64,000 nt of DNA from Agelas oroides (GCA_949130485.1 OX422185.1:3835115-3899114); one strand, 5' to 3'. Shown: positions 43,990-56,920, counted from the first letter of the stretch. Notes: generated by a model from the letters alone, not told the origin. Program-made: numbers and translations.

Positions 43990-46900
43990 ATGTTTTACTT
44001 ACATCCACCTACAGTTGAAAGAAATGGGTGTCATAAAATCGCTGAGCTGAGGGACCTAACACTTACACTTGCTGACATATCAGAATGGAAAAATCTGGGC
44101 TATGTGCTGAGTGTGCCACACACAACTATACAAACCATAGAAACTGATGAAAAGGGAACTGAAAACAAACGACGAGCTGTGCTACGTGCATGGTACAATC
44201 TACAAGACAGTGACCCTTGCTGGCAGTCTGTCACTGATGCACTAAGGCAACTTGACCAAAACCGCTTAGCTACAAGAATAGACCAGTGTATTCACCGCAT
44301 ACAAAGTGGAAGTAACTGCAATCTTGCTATCTGCATGAAGAAAGGAGTGGATAAGTGTACACACAGCTATAATTCTATTATCACTACAGATGTTTTTGTG
44401 ACAACTGTCTCTGTTTTGCTTGCATTGTGCTACTGCTACTTCAGCCACAGAAGTGCACAACAAGGTTAGAATTTGTGTAGCTACAGTTGAGTGAGATCAT
44501 ACATTGGTGAGCTTCTGGTATGCCTGTTCTAATTATTTTCAGTGGATTCAAGTGGTTGCAGTAAAAGATTGCATGGAGGTTGCTCTTTGGCCTTTGCCAA
44601 CCTCCCAATTCTTGCCAGGGTTACATCCTACTCAAGGTTCCGTAAACATGAATGTAGTATCAGATGAATTTGGGTATTACTTGACTGCTTATATGATTTA
44701 AAATCTTATCAGTATTCAGATAAAATTGTGCCAATACCTCAAGATGCAATAATGCGCAGTGAGTGATCTGAGTGTTTATGCTTGGGTAGAAAGGTAGCAT
44801 GGGCAACACTGTTTGATAGTTCTGTAAGGTTTTAGCCCTCTAGCACTATATTCTCATGCTTGTGAAACTTACGTTCATGAGATAGGTGCAGGGTTACCAC
44901 ACTTACTACTATACATTTAGATTAGATTTCCTTTTTTTTTCTGTTGAACTGGCCTCTTTAATACCATTTGGGGAGTATAACAGTACTATTGGAATATTGA
45001 GCACTATGACAAGGGATGTAACCATGACAAAGTGTGCGAGATAACAAAATGCAGCTATAAGATGACTTACCGTAGATCTGGAAATTTTTGTGTTGCAGAA
45101 TTTCATGTGGTAAAATTTTCGTGTTTAAATTTTTCATGTAAAATTATTTTCATAGTCTTATAAGCTACGAAGATTTTTTGACGGTATTAAATTGATTCTA
45201 CGTTCCCATGTTTAGTGATGTGGGATGAGACTACGCACACCAAAATGAACTGGAGTACGAACAGCTTGCTGCCTTCATGGCTACCTTGGTGAACATTATC
45301 CTTGCATGAGAAAGAACCAAAGAATGCTGTAGGCACGTACTGTGGCAGTATAGACCAGACGATTTATCGGACACTGAGCGTAAAGTTGTCATGCGTTTGC
45401 TGTGAGCCACCTGCCTATATCAAAAATAGGCCCACTTGTGCGAAATAACTAGCTAGCTGTGTTGTGAAACCATGTGTACCAAAATATCCTGACTGTCTGT
45501 TGTAAAGTTTTCATGGTTTACATAAACCACAAAAAATTTTGAAGACAAAAATTTCCAGATCTAAGATATCAGGTATGTACTGCATAAATACTTTCAAAGG
45601 TACTTAGTGTGGTATGCTAAGGTGCCGTATGTCACTTAGCGGAGAGAATTTCCCAAGGCTGTGACCAGCTCCATGGTTTTTGTGACAGATTTTTCTGTCA
45701 CTCGTACTGGCTCCTCTCTTCAGGTTGAAGCCTATTGTTTTGATAAAGCCTTATGACGCCTTTTTTTTTTTATAGCTAGCTACATAAGTAGATGCAGGTA
45801 TATAAGATTTGCCAAGTTGAATTTTCACCACTAAACACTATGTTCTATAAGCATCTTGGGGTGCAGTTTAAATATTGAGTTTCATGTTGTGTTTTAACTT
45901 ACCTAATGTACATCAATATGATGCCTGGAGGCAGCAAACAACATTTAACAAAATATTTGTAACACATCCTTGATGTATCTAGTGCATAATCACTCCTTAG
46001 GCATGCATCCAATCAGGCTTCAATCAGATACTTCACTTGCAGTGTGTTATAACCAATAACACTTGAGACATAACATAACTTGCTGCGGATTAATATTTTA
46101 TTTCCTCCATAGCAAACCAAGTCAGAAGTGCAGCCCAACTTCCCAGTGTCAGACACAGAGGCATCTACAGTGAACTTAAAGCAAATCCTTCTCTGGCTAC
46201 ACAGTTCAAAGTCCTTAGTGTCCATGAAGAAAAGCTGTTTAAAGACACACGTAACATTCAAGCAGAATTCAATGTTTTGTTTACGGTAGTGCACAACCTT
46301 ATTGTGAGACAGGAAGTGACTGTGGATGCCTTTGTATTATTCCTGCAACGTGAGCCAGGATATGGTGACAAATCACTCTTTGAAGCAGAAATGTCTGATC
46401 TTCATAAGGCCAAAGACTTAAACAGTGTTTTTAGAATTGTTAAAAGCCGCTGTTCATGGTTCAATCATTCCTTCCTTGGCAACATTATTAAAGCATACTG
46501 CAACAATGACAAAGAAATCAAAAAATGTCACCAAGATTATCTCAACAATCTTCATGAGTATTGCAACAACCGTGTTTGTTCTCTCATGACTGGATTCAAA
46601 TTTGGATCTGGAGAAAAAGATGACCAAAAAATGATCGTAAAAGTAGACGAGAAGTGGGAAGAGATTCGAATAGAGCAACTGGAAGAAGTGATAGTTAACC
46701 TTGCTGATGAATTACAAGTCCCAAGACACACCCTTCACTTGTGCACTGTTGAAAATGGATGTCTTCAGCTGACACTTTTGGTCCCTAGATACATCCCAGA
46801 TGAGGTGTTTCCCCTCACCACTGAGCAGGAGGCAGCTTTGAGGAAACTTGGAGTGACTGACCTCCAGTGTGGGACCTATCACTTCCCTTGTCAGGTAGTT

Positions 46901-48122
46901 CATTCATGGTATTGTCTAGCCTCGTACCCTGGGGATGAGGTTAGGTATACTATTATTATAATATATCTAGCCTCAAGCAGGGTGTAACAATAGTACATCA
47001 ATGAACATTAGCGCACCAAATGTCAATGCATCTAGTCATATTCACTTGCTATGCCAATTAATATTAATTACAAAAGTATGTTGCCACATGTTTCTACAAG
47101 AGTGATCAAATTTATTTTGCATTCCAGCCATCAGCAGTCACAGCTGAGTCCATGACATCAGAACAAATGACTTTGTCATCTTTTGGTGGACAAGGTAATT
47201 AAGTTTAAACTTTACTACAACACTGATTATTACTCACTTGATATGCTCTATGTAGTATTTTCCATTTGATTTTGCTGTATCTTCAGTAATAGTTGTTACC
47301 CAGAACAAATGTTAGTATACAATGTCTTCTATAAGTCGACTAAAGGGGGAATACCATTCCATGTAATTGGAAGGAAATATACAGAGGGTAGAAACTCTCG
47401 GCCACATGCGTACAACACTCTAAGTGTATATGTACATAGAGGGTGAGGCATGGCAAGAACCCTTACAAGAAATGAACTGTTAAAAATGTACACTATACTT
47501 ATATATAACAATGTGACTGTAAATAGTAATATACACAGACTGTCCTCCAAGAAAGAAACGAGAGATATGGCTATAAGACTACCAATGTAATGACAAATGT
47601 ATAATGCACTTATAATTATGTTGAAGCAACAAAGCAGGTAAGAAATACAATGAAATATGGCTGGTATGGCACACATTCTAGCTCAAGAAAAACGTATCAG
47701 CCATTATCGGTACTTCTCACAGTTAAAGATTCTCTCTTATTAGAGTTGGAACAGCTGCACACCTTCCCAATGGATGACCAACCATTTAACCATCTTGGGA
47801 AAGTGATGGTAACATTATTTCATTGTAAGGCAGATCTGATGGAGATGATGTAGATGATTTGGTTTTGAACAAACACTATGTCAGTACAGCTTGAAATGGT
47901 GGTTTGCTTTTATCTAATATCCCAACAGCTTGGAATTAGTTGCATATTTTGAAAGGGCATAGATGGCATTTGCTATAAGTATATTTTGGATCTATCCAGC
48001 TACAATTCCTGCCACCATACACTTCATGTTAACTCTAATTCATGCAGAGGGATGTGGCTACACAAAACATTGAATGTGAGACTGAACAGGAACTGAAACA
48101 GGAAATGCTCCTTGTAGGTTAG
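43990..48122 (+). CDS. Death-domain transmembrane signalling protein
   Basis: Exons: 43990 or 44015 to 44464, then 46113-46894, 47128-47194, 47723-47808 and 48048-48122 (TAG), with all junctions in frame. Exon 1 holds a Death domain (about residues 18-98: LADISEWKNLGYVLSVPHTTIQ, AVLRAWYNLQDSDPCWQSVTDAL, RLATRI) and then a membrane helix (VFVTTVSVLLALCYCYF). Exon 2 encodes about 260 residues, with paired helices (SWFNHSFLGNIIKAYC, DYLNNLHEYCNNRVC) and a motif HLCTVENGCLQLTLLVP followed by FPLTTEQEAALRKLGV. I have the impression of a module that recurs in sponge and cnidarian signalling proteins, but cannot name it. Exons 3-5 are a short acidic tail. Either ATG 43990 starts the protein, or 44015 is a phase-1 internal exon with unseen 5' exons. 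The likely role is assembling death or immune signalling complexes at a membrane. Confidence 0.72.
45072..45564. mobile_element. Intronic MITE, CCGTAGATCTGGAAATTTTTGT ends
   Basis: A left end 'cgtagatctggaaatttttgt' and a right end 'acaaaaatttccagatctaaga' are inverted. It lies wholly inside intron 1 of the Death-domain gene. No coding frame. Confidence 0.6.
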
Positions 48123-48891
48123 ATCTTCATTGTGATGCAAATACAGAAGCACCTAACACCATCCAAGCGGTCCCTCAAGTAGCTCTCCACTGTTAACTCT
48201 TATGTGATGGCTCTCTATGGATGTGGCTTATTACCACCGCTCGTTTCACAAGGCACACAGCAAAATGTCTGAAAAGCTTACCTAGGTTTAAAATGACTTC
48301 ATGGAGCCTTTGTCCGTTCCTTCTTTCACTCTGTAGCGCTTCATTTGGCTTTTCTGACACTTTAGATCTTGGAAAAAAGCATTGAATTGTTGCCATCACG
48401 CAAAGTTGATTTATTTCCGGGTTTGAGGTTGATCGCATTTCTTTCAATTTCGCATATATAGGACCATTGAGCACATGCACCTTTTAACAACTCCTTATAG
48501 TAGGCTGGGTGCTAAATAAGCTTTTAGCGTGTTTGTGGTGAAGTTATACGGCTTTTGCTTAAGTATTGCATATATTGCGCGTCGGCGCCATCCCTACATA
48601 GAGAGTCTACTGACTCTCTGATATGCTGTCTATAGGTACAAGCAGTCGCTTACACTTTTACCAATGATGCTAGTGTAAGTGGTTGACGACGCATGTAGCT
48701 ATTTTACAGTAAATATTTTGTCTTTTCGTAACCTTTCATAGTTGATGAGGTTTGACTTTTGAGTCTCAAGCAAATAAACGTGCTCAGTTAATATTCAGCA
48801 AAATCAAACAATAATTATACTATACACACTGAACACAGAATATTAATTTTAGGAAAATGCATGTCCATACGTACAAAAATCCTTTTTCAGA
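48123..48891. other. Intergenic region with a shared 55-bp hairpin block
   Basis: No gene seen. At 48571-48625 a block with the stem AGAGAGTC-tact-GACTCTCT also occurs at 13325-13378 with few changes. Confidence 0.45.
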
Positions 48892-51800
48892 CTAGTTAAC
48901 AGAGCCATAAGTATACACAGGGATAAGCCTCCTCTGTGTTTCATTAATTGATTCTTCTTCTGTTTGCTCAGCAGTGGAGTGTCCTTGTAGAGTGTGGAAT
49001 GGTGGTTCATAGCCTGCTGGGTTTATCAGCCGGTCTGGCAGGTAGCTGGTAGAAGAATTTACTTCACCTTCAACTTGATTTCTCATTGGTGCACACTTTC
49101 TTTTCACGTATTGAGCAATCCCAGTCACATTTGCAAGCTGATAGACAAGGATTCCAATGAACAGTACAAATACTATGAACACAGAGGTGTACCCGACTGC
49201 AATCTGATTTTCTTTGGAGTTATTGACATGGTGGGTATACATGGTGGCAGCAGCTAAGGTAATCAAGTTCAGAGCAAATGAACCTTCCAGGGCATCTAAA
49301 CACCAGTTCCTGTATATTCCACCACTGATCCAGGCCCACAATTGAAACCCCCCAGTTCCCAGTAGAATTACTAGCAAATTAATACTGATTCTATCTTGCT
49401 GAGGACTGAATTGGAATGCAAACACTAAATAAAGAAAAGATCGAAGCACAAGCAGCAGTCCAGGCCAGTAGCGATGCTTTGTTTTATAGGGAGCATGGTA
49501 AGAATCCATAAAAGGTTTCAGCCTGGCACTGTTAATCCACGAGAAGATCCTCAGATGTGATAATGCATGCAGCCACTGACTAAAGAGAAGCAGGAAAGTG
49601 TAAGGAAGAAAGAGAAAGAGGAAGACAAGAACTGCCACTACAACAAGTGGAATGTGTTTGCCCCTGAGATATTCGATATTTGCATCATACAGCCACACCA
49701 TACGGTTGTATGTTGGATATTCAAGGTAGGTGACATAAAGCACAGCGATAAGTGTGCGGAGGATCTTTGTATATGAGAGGAGGATGAGCGTTGCCAAGAC
49801 AGAAACTGGGTTGCTCCCAAGTAGCCTTGCAAATCTGCTCGAGAAATGGCTAACTAGAATCATGAGTCCCACTATTGCCCAAATATATATAGGGAACACA
49901 AACTGGAGCCATGTTTTGCTGTAAGTATTCATTCCACTGTAGAAACATGTTTCAATACCAAAGTCAAGATTTAGCCATGCAATGAAGACTGATAAAGGAT
50001 CAGTAGATTCTAGTGGTAGAAAGATGGTGCGATTGACTCCAACAATATTGGCATAGAACACTAGGCCACTGAGTGTTCCTGTTGCCACTGTTAGTTTGCA
50101 GATAAGGAGCAAAAAGACCAGTGCTATTCCCATCACTGCAAAAGGGATGAGCAAGGCAAGATGATTGTTATTTGTGCACTGCTTGCATTGAGATGTCCCC
50201 AGTACCAAACTGTGACCTTGCTCGCAAGCTCCACACAAGAGGCCTGCCCTGTTATAAGCACACTGAATGTCTGTCTTGTTGAGAGGAAAGACCACTGTCT
50301 TGTTAACACAATAGTCAAATGGGCAGTGTGGGTTGATTATCAGTCCACGGAATTGATGATCATACCCAACCCAAAAGTGTTGGCCAGAATTGCGAGTTAT
50401 TTGTCCTAAACCATTTGCTATATGGCATTGATGTGTACCAGCATATTGTGCAAGTCTTGGCTCACAGACACATGCTCTCTCTGACTCTGAAATGTTAAAT
50501 CCAGGTGGGCACCTCTGGTTCAAGGCCACATGAAGCATTAGTCCATATGTTATCATGTATGTGTAATCAAATTTTGAACATGGGTTACCTTCTGCTTGCA
50601 ACTCTATTTCCACACTCTGAGACAGTGAGAACACAGTGTAGTTGAGCTTTGTACACATGTTGTTTACTTGTTGGAGGTATTGATAATCTTGGAGGTTACT
50701 TCCTAGTTTGTTGTTTTTAACAGTACTAATCACTGTGCTAGGAACAGCTCCATCTCTTTGTCCAACTGCAATCACAGAAATTTGAAATGTTTCACCAGGA
50801 TGAGCTCCAGTATTCACAGTATATTGACCATACTCAGGCTTGCTACAGACTGGAAGATCGTTTTCACATGTGCATATGTGAAGTGGGTCAGAGGAAATGT
50901 TTGATGTTGTGTTGTCATCACTATCGTTTGTGTGGATTAACATGTCAAACACTTCACCAGAACTATACGAGTCCATGGCCAGGCCAGTGAGTTTGCAGTT
51001 ATCAATTGTGCCGCCATATAACACACTTCCTGCAAGTACAGCAGAATTGTTTTTAAAAACAAGTTGAATGTCAATACCGCTGGATAGATTCTGGCCAGGG
51101 AGTTGAAAGAAGCATTCTTCTTGTGTGACAATTAGAGTGCAGTAACTGAAAGGACTAGCATCAACCACGTAGATCGCGCCTCCTAAAGTTGCATTGTTGT
51201 TCTCCCAATACATGGTTGTTTTAGGTAAAATTGTAAAAGTGGATTTCAGCCCAATGTAGACTCCACCTCCTACAGTATCTCCACTCAGTAAACCTGTTCC
51301 AACTTTATTGCAATTAATGTTAATAGTTCCATTGAACACCAGTGTGCTGTTTGCAACTAAACAGATAGCTCCACCACGGTTCGTTGCTGAGTTGTTGATG
51401 AAGTTGATGGTTCCACTGAAGCTAAGTACAGTATTGTGTGCACCAATTGCTCCACCATTACCATAGTAGTAGTCTGCCGAGTTGTTGATGAAGTTGCTAA
51501 CTCCAGTGAAGCTAAACATGGTGTTGTTTGCTGTAAAGATAGCTCCACCGGTACCATAGTAGTCTGCTGAATTGCTGATAAAGTTGGTTGTTCCTATGAA
51601 GCTAAACACTGCAGTATGTTGTGCAGAGATAGCTCCACCAAGGATTGCTGAGTTGAGGATAAAGTTGCTGGTTCCAATAAAGCTGAACACAGTATTGAAT
51701 ACTGCACAGATTGCACCACCGCAGGCATTACCATATGCATAGGGAACTGAGTTGTTGATGAAGTTGGTTGTTCCATGGAAGCTTAGCATAGCATTGCCTG

Positions 51801-52479
51801 ACGCATAGATTGCACCACCACCTTGTTCAATTTTTGCATTTTCAAGGAAGGTTGTGTTTCCAGTAAATTTTAGACTACTACTGAGTGCTGTGATACCACC
51901 TCCTCCAGCACAGGATGTAAACTTACAGTGATACTGGTTATGTATAAACTCACTGTTCCCTGCCAGAGTAACATTGGTGTTTCTCACTACAAGTGCAGTG
52001 CCAAGGTTGTCATGGAAGGAACAGTTAATTAGTGCAGCACTTTGTGTGGATTCTAAAAGCAGGGCATAGTTACTGGGTGGAGGAGTCCCATGTTTCCTGT
52101 TGCAAGATGTAAAAGCTATAGAACATATTTTGAACTCCACCATACATATAAAGCTGAGGCCAACTGACCCATTGCAAACAACTGTTGCTCTATTGTTTGA
52201 CAAAGACTCTCCATGCATGGTCAGTCTAGTTACATTGGCAACTGTAATATCTGTATTAAGGGTATGAGCAGCTGACAAGAACACCATAGTAGTGTCAGAA
52301 GTAAAATACAGTTCAGCGTTTTGTGCATACTCAGAAAGTGTGGCACAGTGGGTTGAATTCTGAGGGCAGGATGAGCATGAGGTGGCAGTGGGTGTGACAC
52401 AGTACACATTCTCAGCAGAGCAGTAGGAAAGGCTGTTAACTATCACAGCAATAATGAATGGCATGGACTGAGCCATCAT
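48892..52479 (-). CDS. POMP-repeat multipass membrane receptor-like protein (1195 aa)
   Basis: One uninterrupted frame. A signal peptide covers about residues 1-22 (MPFIIAVIVNSLSYCSA). A parallel beta-helix-type ectodomain follows, with polymorphic-outer-membrane-protein-like repeats between about 190 and 440, each pairing GGAI with F.N(N)SA roughly every 25-35 residues. Next come a Cys-rich stretch (about 535-770, including CPPGFN, CVCEP and GLLCGACEQGHSL) and, from about 772 to 1090, roughly eight to nine hydrophobic helices. The cytoplasmic tail is about 90 residues. There are many N-glycosylation sites (NNS, NNT). Proteins with POMP repeats followed by a multipass domain are numerous in sponges. 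Ligand and function are unknown, but surface sensing or adhesion is plausible. A dead fragment of the same gene lies at 37678-38092. Neighbouring caspase and Death-domain genes make an immune role possible, not shown. Confidence 0.93.
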   Translation of the reverse strand: MMAQSMPFIIAVIVNSLSYCSAENVYCVTPTATSCSSCPQNSTHCATLSEYAQNAELYFTSDTTMVFLSAAHTLNTDITVANVTRLTMHGESLSNNRATVVCNGSVGLSFICMVEFKICSIAFTSCNRKHGTPPPSNYALLLESTQSAALINCSFHDNLGTALVVRNTNVTLAGNSEFIHNQYHCKFTSCAGGGGITALSSSLKFTGNTTFLENAKIEQGGGAIYASGNAMLSFHGTTNFINNSVPYAYGNACGGAICAVFNTVFSFIGTSNFILNSAILGGAISAQHTAVFSFIGTTNFISNSADYYGTGGAIFTANNTMFSFTGVSNFINNSADYYYGNGGAIGAHNTVLSFSGTINFINNSATNRGGAICLVANSTLVFNGTININCNKVGTGLLSGDTVGGGVYIGLKSTFTILPKTTMYWENNNATLGGAIYVVDASPFSYCTLIVTQEECFFQLPGQNLSSGIDIQLVFKNNSAVLAGSVLYGGTIDNCKLTGLAMDSYSSGEVFDMLIHTNDSDDNTTSNISSDPLHICTCENDLPVCSKPEYGQYTVNTGAHPGETFQISVIAVGQRDGAVPSTVISTVKNNKLGSNLQDYQYLQQVNNMCTKLNYTVFSLSQSVEIELQAEGNPCSKFDYTYMITYGLMLHVALNQRCPPGFNISESERACVCEPRLAQYAGTHQCHIANGLGQITRNSGQHFWVGYDHQFRGLIINPHCPFDYCVNKTVVFPLNKTDIQCAYNRAGLLCGACEQGHSLVLGTSQCKQCTNNNHLALLIPFAVMGIALVFLLLICKLTVATGTLSGLVFYANIVGVNRTIFLPLESTDPLSVFIAWLNLDFGIETCFYSGMNTYSKTWLQFVFPIYIWAIVGLMILVSHFSSRFARLLGSNPVSVLATLILLSYTKILRTLIAVLYVTYLEYPTYNRMVWLYDANIEYLRGKHIPLVVVAVLVFLFLFLPYTFLLLFSQWLHALSHLRIFSWINSARLKPFMDSYHAPYKTKHRYWPGLLLVLRSFLYLVFAFQFSPQQDRISINLLVILLGTGGFQLWAWISGGIYRNWCLDALEGSFALNLITLAAATMYTHHVNNSKENQIAVGYTSVFIVFVLFIGILVYQLANVTGIAQYVKRKCAPMRNQVEGEVNSSTSYLPDRLINPAGYEPPFHTLQGHSTAEQTEEESINETQRRLIPVYTYGSVN

Positions 52480-53540
52480 GTGTTGGGATGACTGCAGAAA
52501 AGCAGAGCATTGTTTATATCACAGTTTGGTTCTTGTACCTGTCCCTCTAAACCTGGGCGCAAGGCTAGGTGTATTTAATTTATGACTACTAATGTACAAG
52601 CTTCACCTCTGAGGAAACTTTTGTAACATGCTGCTATTCATGTTTACAGTCATTCTGCACTCTTTAGGGCATTTTTAGCTCAGCCGAAATAACCACATGT
52701 TCTGTGGATAGGACAAACGTGATAACTGGCAGTTGCTGGACACCACTCAGCATGCATGTAATCAACTTTCTTACTAAATCACAAAGTTTAATGCCTTACT
52801 ATAAATATGCATAACTTTTACTATGTGACATGCAGTTTAGACATAGTAATGATAACTGACCCACCTTTCCCAGGTAGCTAGATGTGAACGCAGTAGAAAA
52901 TGTAGGATCAAGTCAGTCAGATCGAACTTCCAAGTAGAGTATTAAACTTTCAAGTACAACATGCAGCAGTGTATCAAATTTAAACCTGGCATGTAGTAGT
53001 ACACAATCTGAAATTATCCAAATAAAGCGTGTGATCATAATAACATGAAAATCAGTTTTGAACAACATTTTATTCAGGTGCTTTTTGAAAGAAAAAGCAC
53101 AATAGACTATACTTTAAGCTTCAAGTTGTCCAGACAAGGTCTGCTTTGCTATTCACAAGGCCTTGGGAAAGAATTACTGGTCATTTGGAGTTGGGCAAAC
53201 AATACATTGTCTTCAAATTGAAACCAACACCTCGTTAACATAAACATAAACACAGCGACTAACGATTCTGCCCACTTAACAAGTGCAACCACAACCAAGA
53301 TGCTCACAGGTCCCGCAATAACCTAGCTAAACCTTACCATGAAAGCTTAACATATTAATGTGTCATTAATATACTCCTGACCAAATAAGTGAACTAAGTG
53401 AACTAATTAGCTACATCTTTTTAATGTTGGCTTAGGTTTTGTACAAAATGCAGTGCACATGTCAGTCAATACCCATAGGTCTCATCAGCTGTGCTGAGAT
53501 GACAGAGATGGAGACTACGTAAACATTTTGTAAATACTAA
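52480..53540. other. Region upstream of the POMP receptor gene
   Basis: Presumed promoter side of the minus-strand gene. No exon or repeat family recognised. Confidence 0.4.
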
Positions 53541-55468
53541 CCAAGATAATGAAAGCTAGCAATTAATGATGTGCTTTGTTGGTGTGTTGTTGCACTGTTA
53601 CAGTATATTATTATATGTACATACAGCTATGCTTCTAAACAATGTATATCACCACTACAGTATTGTTATCATTGACCTGTATGGTACGAGCAAGGTATGA
53701 ATTTATATTTAGGGCATGCCTCAGAAAAGTCTGATTTCGATCTTGCTCATTGACCTTACAAGTACTTTTGTGGGGTGTAGAAAGGCACAACCATACTGAC
53801 CTGCTACATAGGAAGCACTGTATACTTAGTAAGTTATATCCATGCACTCGTTATGCTATACCTATGTGATCTACAATGGGATACAAACAAAGTAAAATTA
53901 TACACCAAGCCAATGTAATGCGTATAGCTACAAGATCTTGTAAATTACAGGCCGAGAGTATATATTTCAAACTAATGTATGGCTACTGCACAATTCATAA
54001 AATTTTAGATGGTCTTAATAATTGTAGCTAATGGTTATTAGTTTAAGTACAAAAGTTTAATATTGTCATAATATGCTGGAATCAGCCTTCTCTGAATGTA
54101 CTTTGTTAACCAACTCCTCTCCTTTTGTGGACTTCTGTTGCAAGTATCCTACCGTTACTGTATACTATAATTAGCTGGTCAGGGGACATTGTAAAATGGC
54201 ATGTATGTTGTAATTGCATGTTCTGCAATCTGATTGGACTGCAATATTTCATTCCCAGGCCTTCAGTTTTTAATCACTTACACTGTGTAAAAATGGAGGG
54301 GAGAGGTCTAGAAGCAAGTACAGTGCATGTATCCTGTAAGGAATCATAAACTGGACAGTGGGAAGGCCTGGGAACAAGGCTACAAACAGACTAGCAGGAT
54401 GAATGGCTCCATGGAAAGATTCAGTCTCCAAACCATGACCGGTTCAGCAACAAGTTCTGTACCTGAGAGGCAGGCTTAGAAACTCATTTGCAATTGGCCA
54501 CAAAGCTACACTAGGTGAGGCCCTTTGAAGATGTCAGTGTGTGTTGGGCTTTACTCTTTACTGAACTATAATGGTAGTCGAATGAGAAGCCACAAAACAG
54601 TACTACCAGTGGGTTGCGCGAAGAACCAAATGAATGCGGTACCATTCGTATTCCGCGTTCCGCTGGTCAACAACTAGCCTTGCTCCCCAGGATCATTTCC
54701 TCTTTCCGCGAAGAACCAAATTGAATGCACTTAGATTCCAAGAGTTGCATGGCCACTGCGAACTTCATACACCCACGGCTTCACTCACCGGATGCGGAAT
54801 TCACCTGTACCTAACATGAACCTTTTACCCGGTATTTATATGTATACTAGGACGAATTGGGCCTATGAATATCAGATTAGCATTCGTTCCGCGTTCCGCT
54901 GGTCAACTAGCCTCGCTCCCCAGGCTCATTTCCTCTTTCCGCGAAGAACTTGGCCACAAGGCTACTGGTCAACCAGGTGAAACGAATTAAAGAACTTGCT
55001 ACTGGTCATCCAGGTGAAACGAATTGAAGAACTTGGCCACAAGGCTACTGGTCATCCAGGTGAAACGAATTGGGTAAGAGGCTACTGGTCAACCGAGTGA
55101 AACTAACATACAAGTGAGGCCAGTAACAGTCACTGTTGTGTCCGCCTTTGCAGTAAAATGTCTAGGTAGTCTTCAGCCTGAAAACACTCTCAGCTGTGTA
55201 ACACCTGAACGCACATCACTTTATTTGAGGGCAGATTAGTCTTGAAGTTGAAATAATTGTATCCAGACAAGGAAAGGTAACATATATAGCTAAATTTACT
55301 GTTTTTCAGTAAGATTAATACTGATTTGCCGAAGTATACGAGTACCTGCATCTTTGTTAAAGTAGATTTGAAATGGCTGACATACCCACAGATAAGAATA
55401 ATAAGCGTACATTGATATTATCTACAGTATTGTGTCCTTTTTATGTTATTTATTTTTTTTTGGAGGGG
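53541..55468. repeat. Duplicated block (partner 36330-37410), expanded
   Basis: Contains all of the partner sequence. Additions are a diverged foldback (54250-54384, ending ggcctgggaacaaggct), repeated 'ccgcgttccgctggtcaac.tagcc' units at about 54651 and 54888, and four tandem copies of 'ggctactggtca.cc.ggtgaaacgaa' at 54955-55102. Confidence 0.8.
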
Positions 55469-55518
55469 GTACAACAGATTGGATATTTACTTGAGGCACA
55501 GCCAAAGAAAAATGGCAT

Positions 55519-55637
55519 CTCGTTCCCAGGTCTGCCTCATTTTCTTGTTCTTTGGTTTGTGTTCAGTTCCACTTCTGTGTATTATACTGAACACAAACTG
55601 AAGAACAAAAATGGGGAAGGCCTGGGAATGAGGCTAA
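55519..55637. mobile_element. TAGCC-family foldback MITE, 119 bp
   Basis: CTCGTTCCCAGGTCTGCC pairs with AGGCCTGGGAATGAGGCTA, and the inner block ttggtttgtgttcag pairs with ctgaacacaaactg. The left end has decayed and no target duplication was found. Confidence 0.75.
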
Positions 55638-56611
55638 CTGGAAGGGATCATGCTTATACTGGTGTGTAACCATTAATACCAGCCAGCTTAGCTCATACTT
55701 GTAACTTGTGTCACGTTCTCAGCTTATTCAAAACATTCATTGTGTGAACAAGGGGTGCAGCTCTCAAGATCAACAGTTGGCAGTAGTTTCCTAATTGCTG
55801 GGTGACCAGGCATGTCCCAAATAATTATTGTGTAAACAAAGGGCAATCAGAGTTCTCTTGTTGAGGCTGATGGCAATGTGATTTAATCAGAGCACTGATA
55901 ATGAAACACTCAGCAAACCTATCACACGTCTACTATTCTTTAACTGTACATGATCATTGTGTGCATACACTGGTTCTCAGATCAGCTCCTGCTTACACCA
56001 AAACTTTGTGTTCTCAAAAGCACATCCCGGCAGCTATACTAGTGACTTAATTTAAAAGTGTATACGATAAAAACATCAATAGATAGTGCATGGTAGCCTG
56101 GAACTTGTGGGTAAAATTTTCCGGGAGACCAAGAACAAGAGTGGTTACATACTGTAAACCATACCGAAACTACCATGCATACGTATCTCCAACCATTTGG
56201 TCTTTGTTGTAGTTAGTATACATACAAGTTAGTTGCATTGTAAACCAGGAAGTTTATAGGTCATAGGTCAAGGTAGTTATTAGTCATTGTAACAGAATGA
56301 AGACAGTGCTTTTTAGCTGCTATCTCATCTATGCCTTTACAGTGGCTTCTTGAGCATATGTGACTTTAACCCCATCCCCAGTATATATTGCATTGACCAC
56401 CCTGCTACTGATATCATGCTTGATTGTGCATGACCATGGCTGTGACTATAGCACTTTTATTATACACACAAAGTTCCAATCACCCAGATAAGAGGTTATC
56501 TACAGTCATCTAGCTGTGATAGCTAGTAGTCCTACTAACATGGTATAATTCAGTTAAGTATGCAATAATGATAATATTGATACAGCTGATATCATAGCTT
56601 GATAATATATA
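55638..56611. other. Intergenic, nothing recognised
   Basis: No exon, RNA gene or repeat family could be supported in this stretch. Confidence 0.4.
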
Positions 56612-56758
56612 ATTATCACCATAGTACCAAGCTATACCGGAAAATATCACGAGTTTGTTGCCGTCTGTATTGTTACGAGTGCGCAGCACGAGTAACAATG
56701 CCAACGGCAACAAATGAGTGATATTTTTTCCGGTATAGCTTGGTACTATGGTGATAAT
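56612..56758. repeat. 147-bp hairpin element, ATTATCACCATAGTACC ends
   Basis: ATTATCACCATAGTACCAAG is mirrored at 56739-56758. The interior (ccggaaaatatcac, gttgccgt, attgttac) also pairs, leaving a GC-rich loop. It is nearly perfect. Confidence 0.85.
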
Positions 56759-56817
56759 GATTTTATCATACGAACCTTCGTCTTCGATTTCATTGCATGT
56801 TCAGACGCAGCGCACGT

Positions 56818-56920
56818 GACTTGTAGTACCTGATACGGATTCTCGCGTGACTTGTAGTACCTGATACGGATTCTCGCGTGACTTGCAGTACTGATACGGA
56901 TTCTCGCATGACTTGCAGTA
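56818..56920. repeat. Tandem repeat, ~33-bp unit
   Basis: Three full units and a partial fourth of acttgtagtacctgatacgg + attctcgcgtg. The last partial unit supplies the left target site of the next element. Confidence 0.88.

Noticed and set aside
48892-52479. POMP gene as bacterial contamination or recent transfer from Chlamydia-like bacteria
   Set aside because: The protein has a eukaryote-type multipass domain and glycosylation sites, lies between intron-bearing genes and has a decayed relative in the same window. Such genes are common in sponges.
52511-52518. TATA box for the POMP gene (gatataaac on the minus strand)
   Set aside because: It is only about 35 bases before the ATG, leaving almost no leader. 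It could equally be part of a 5' intron.
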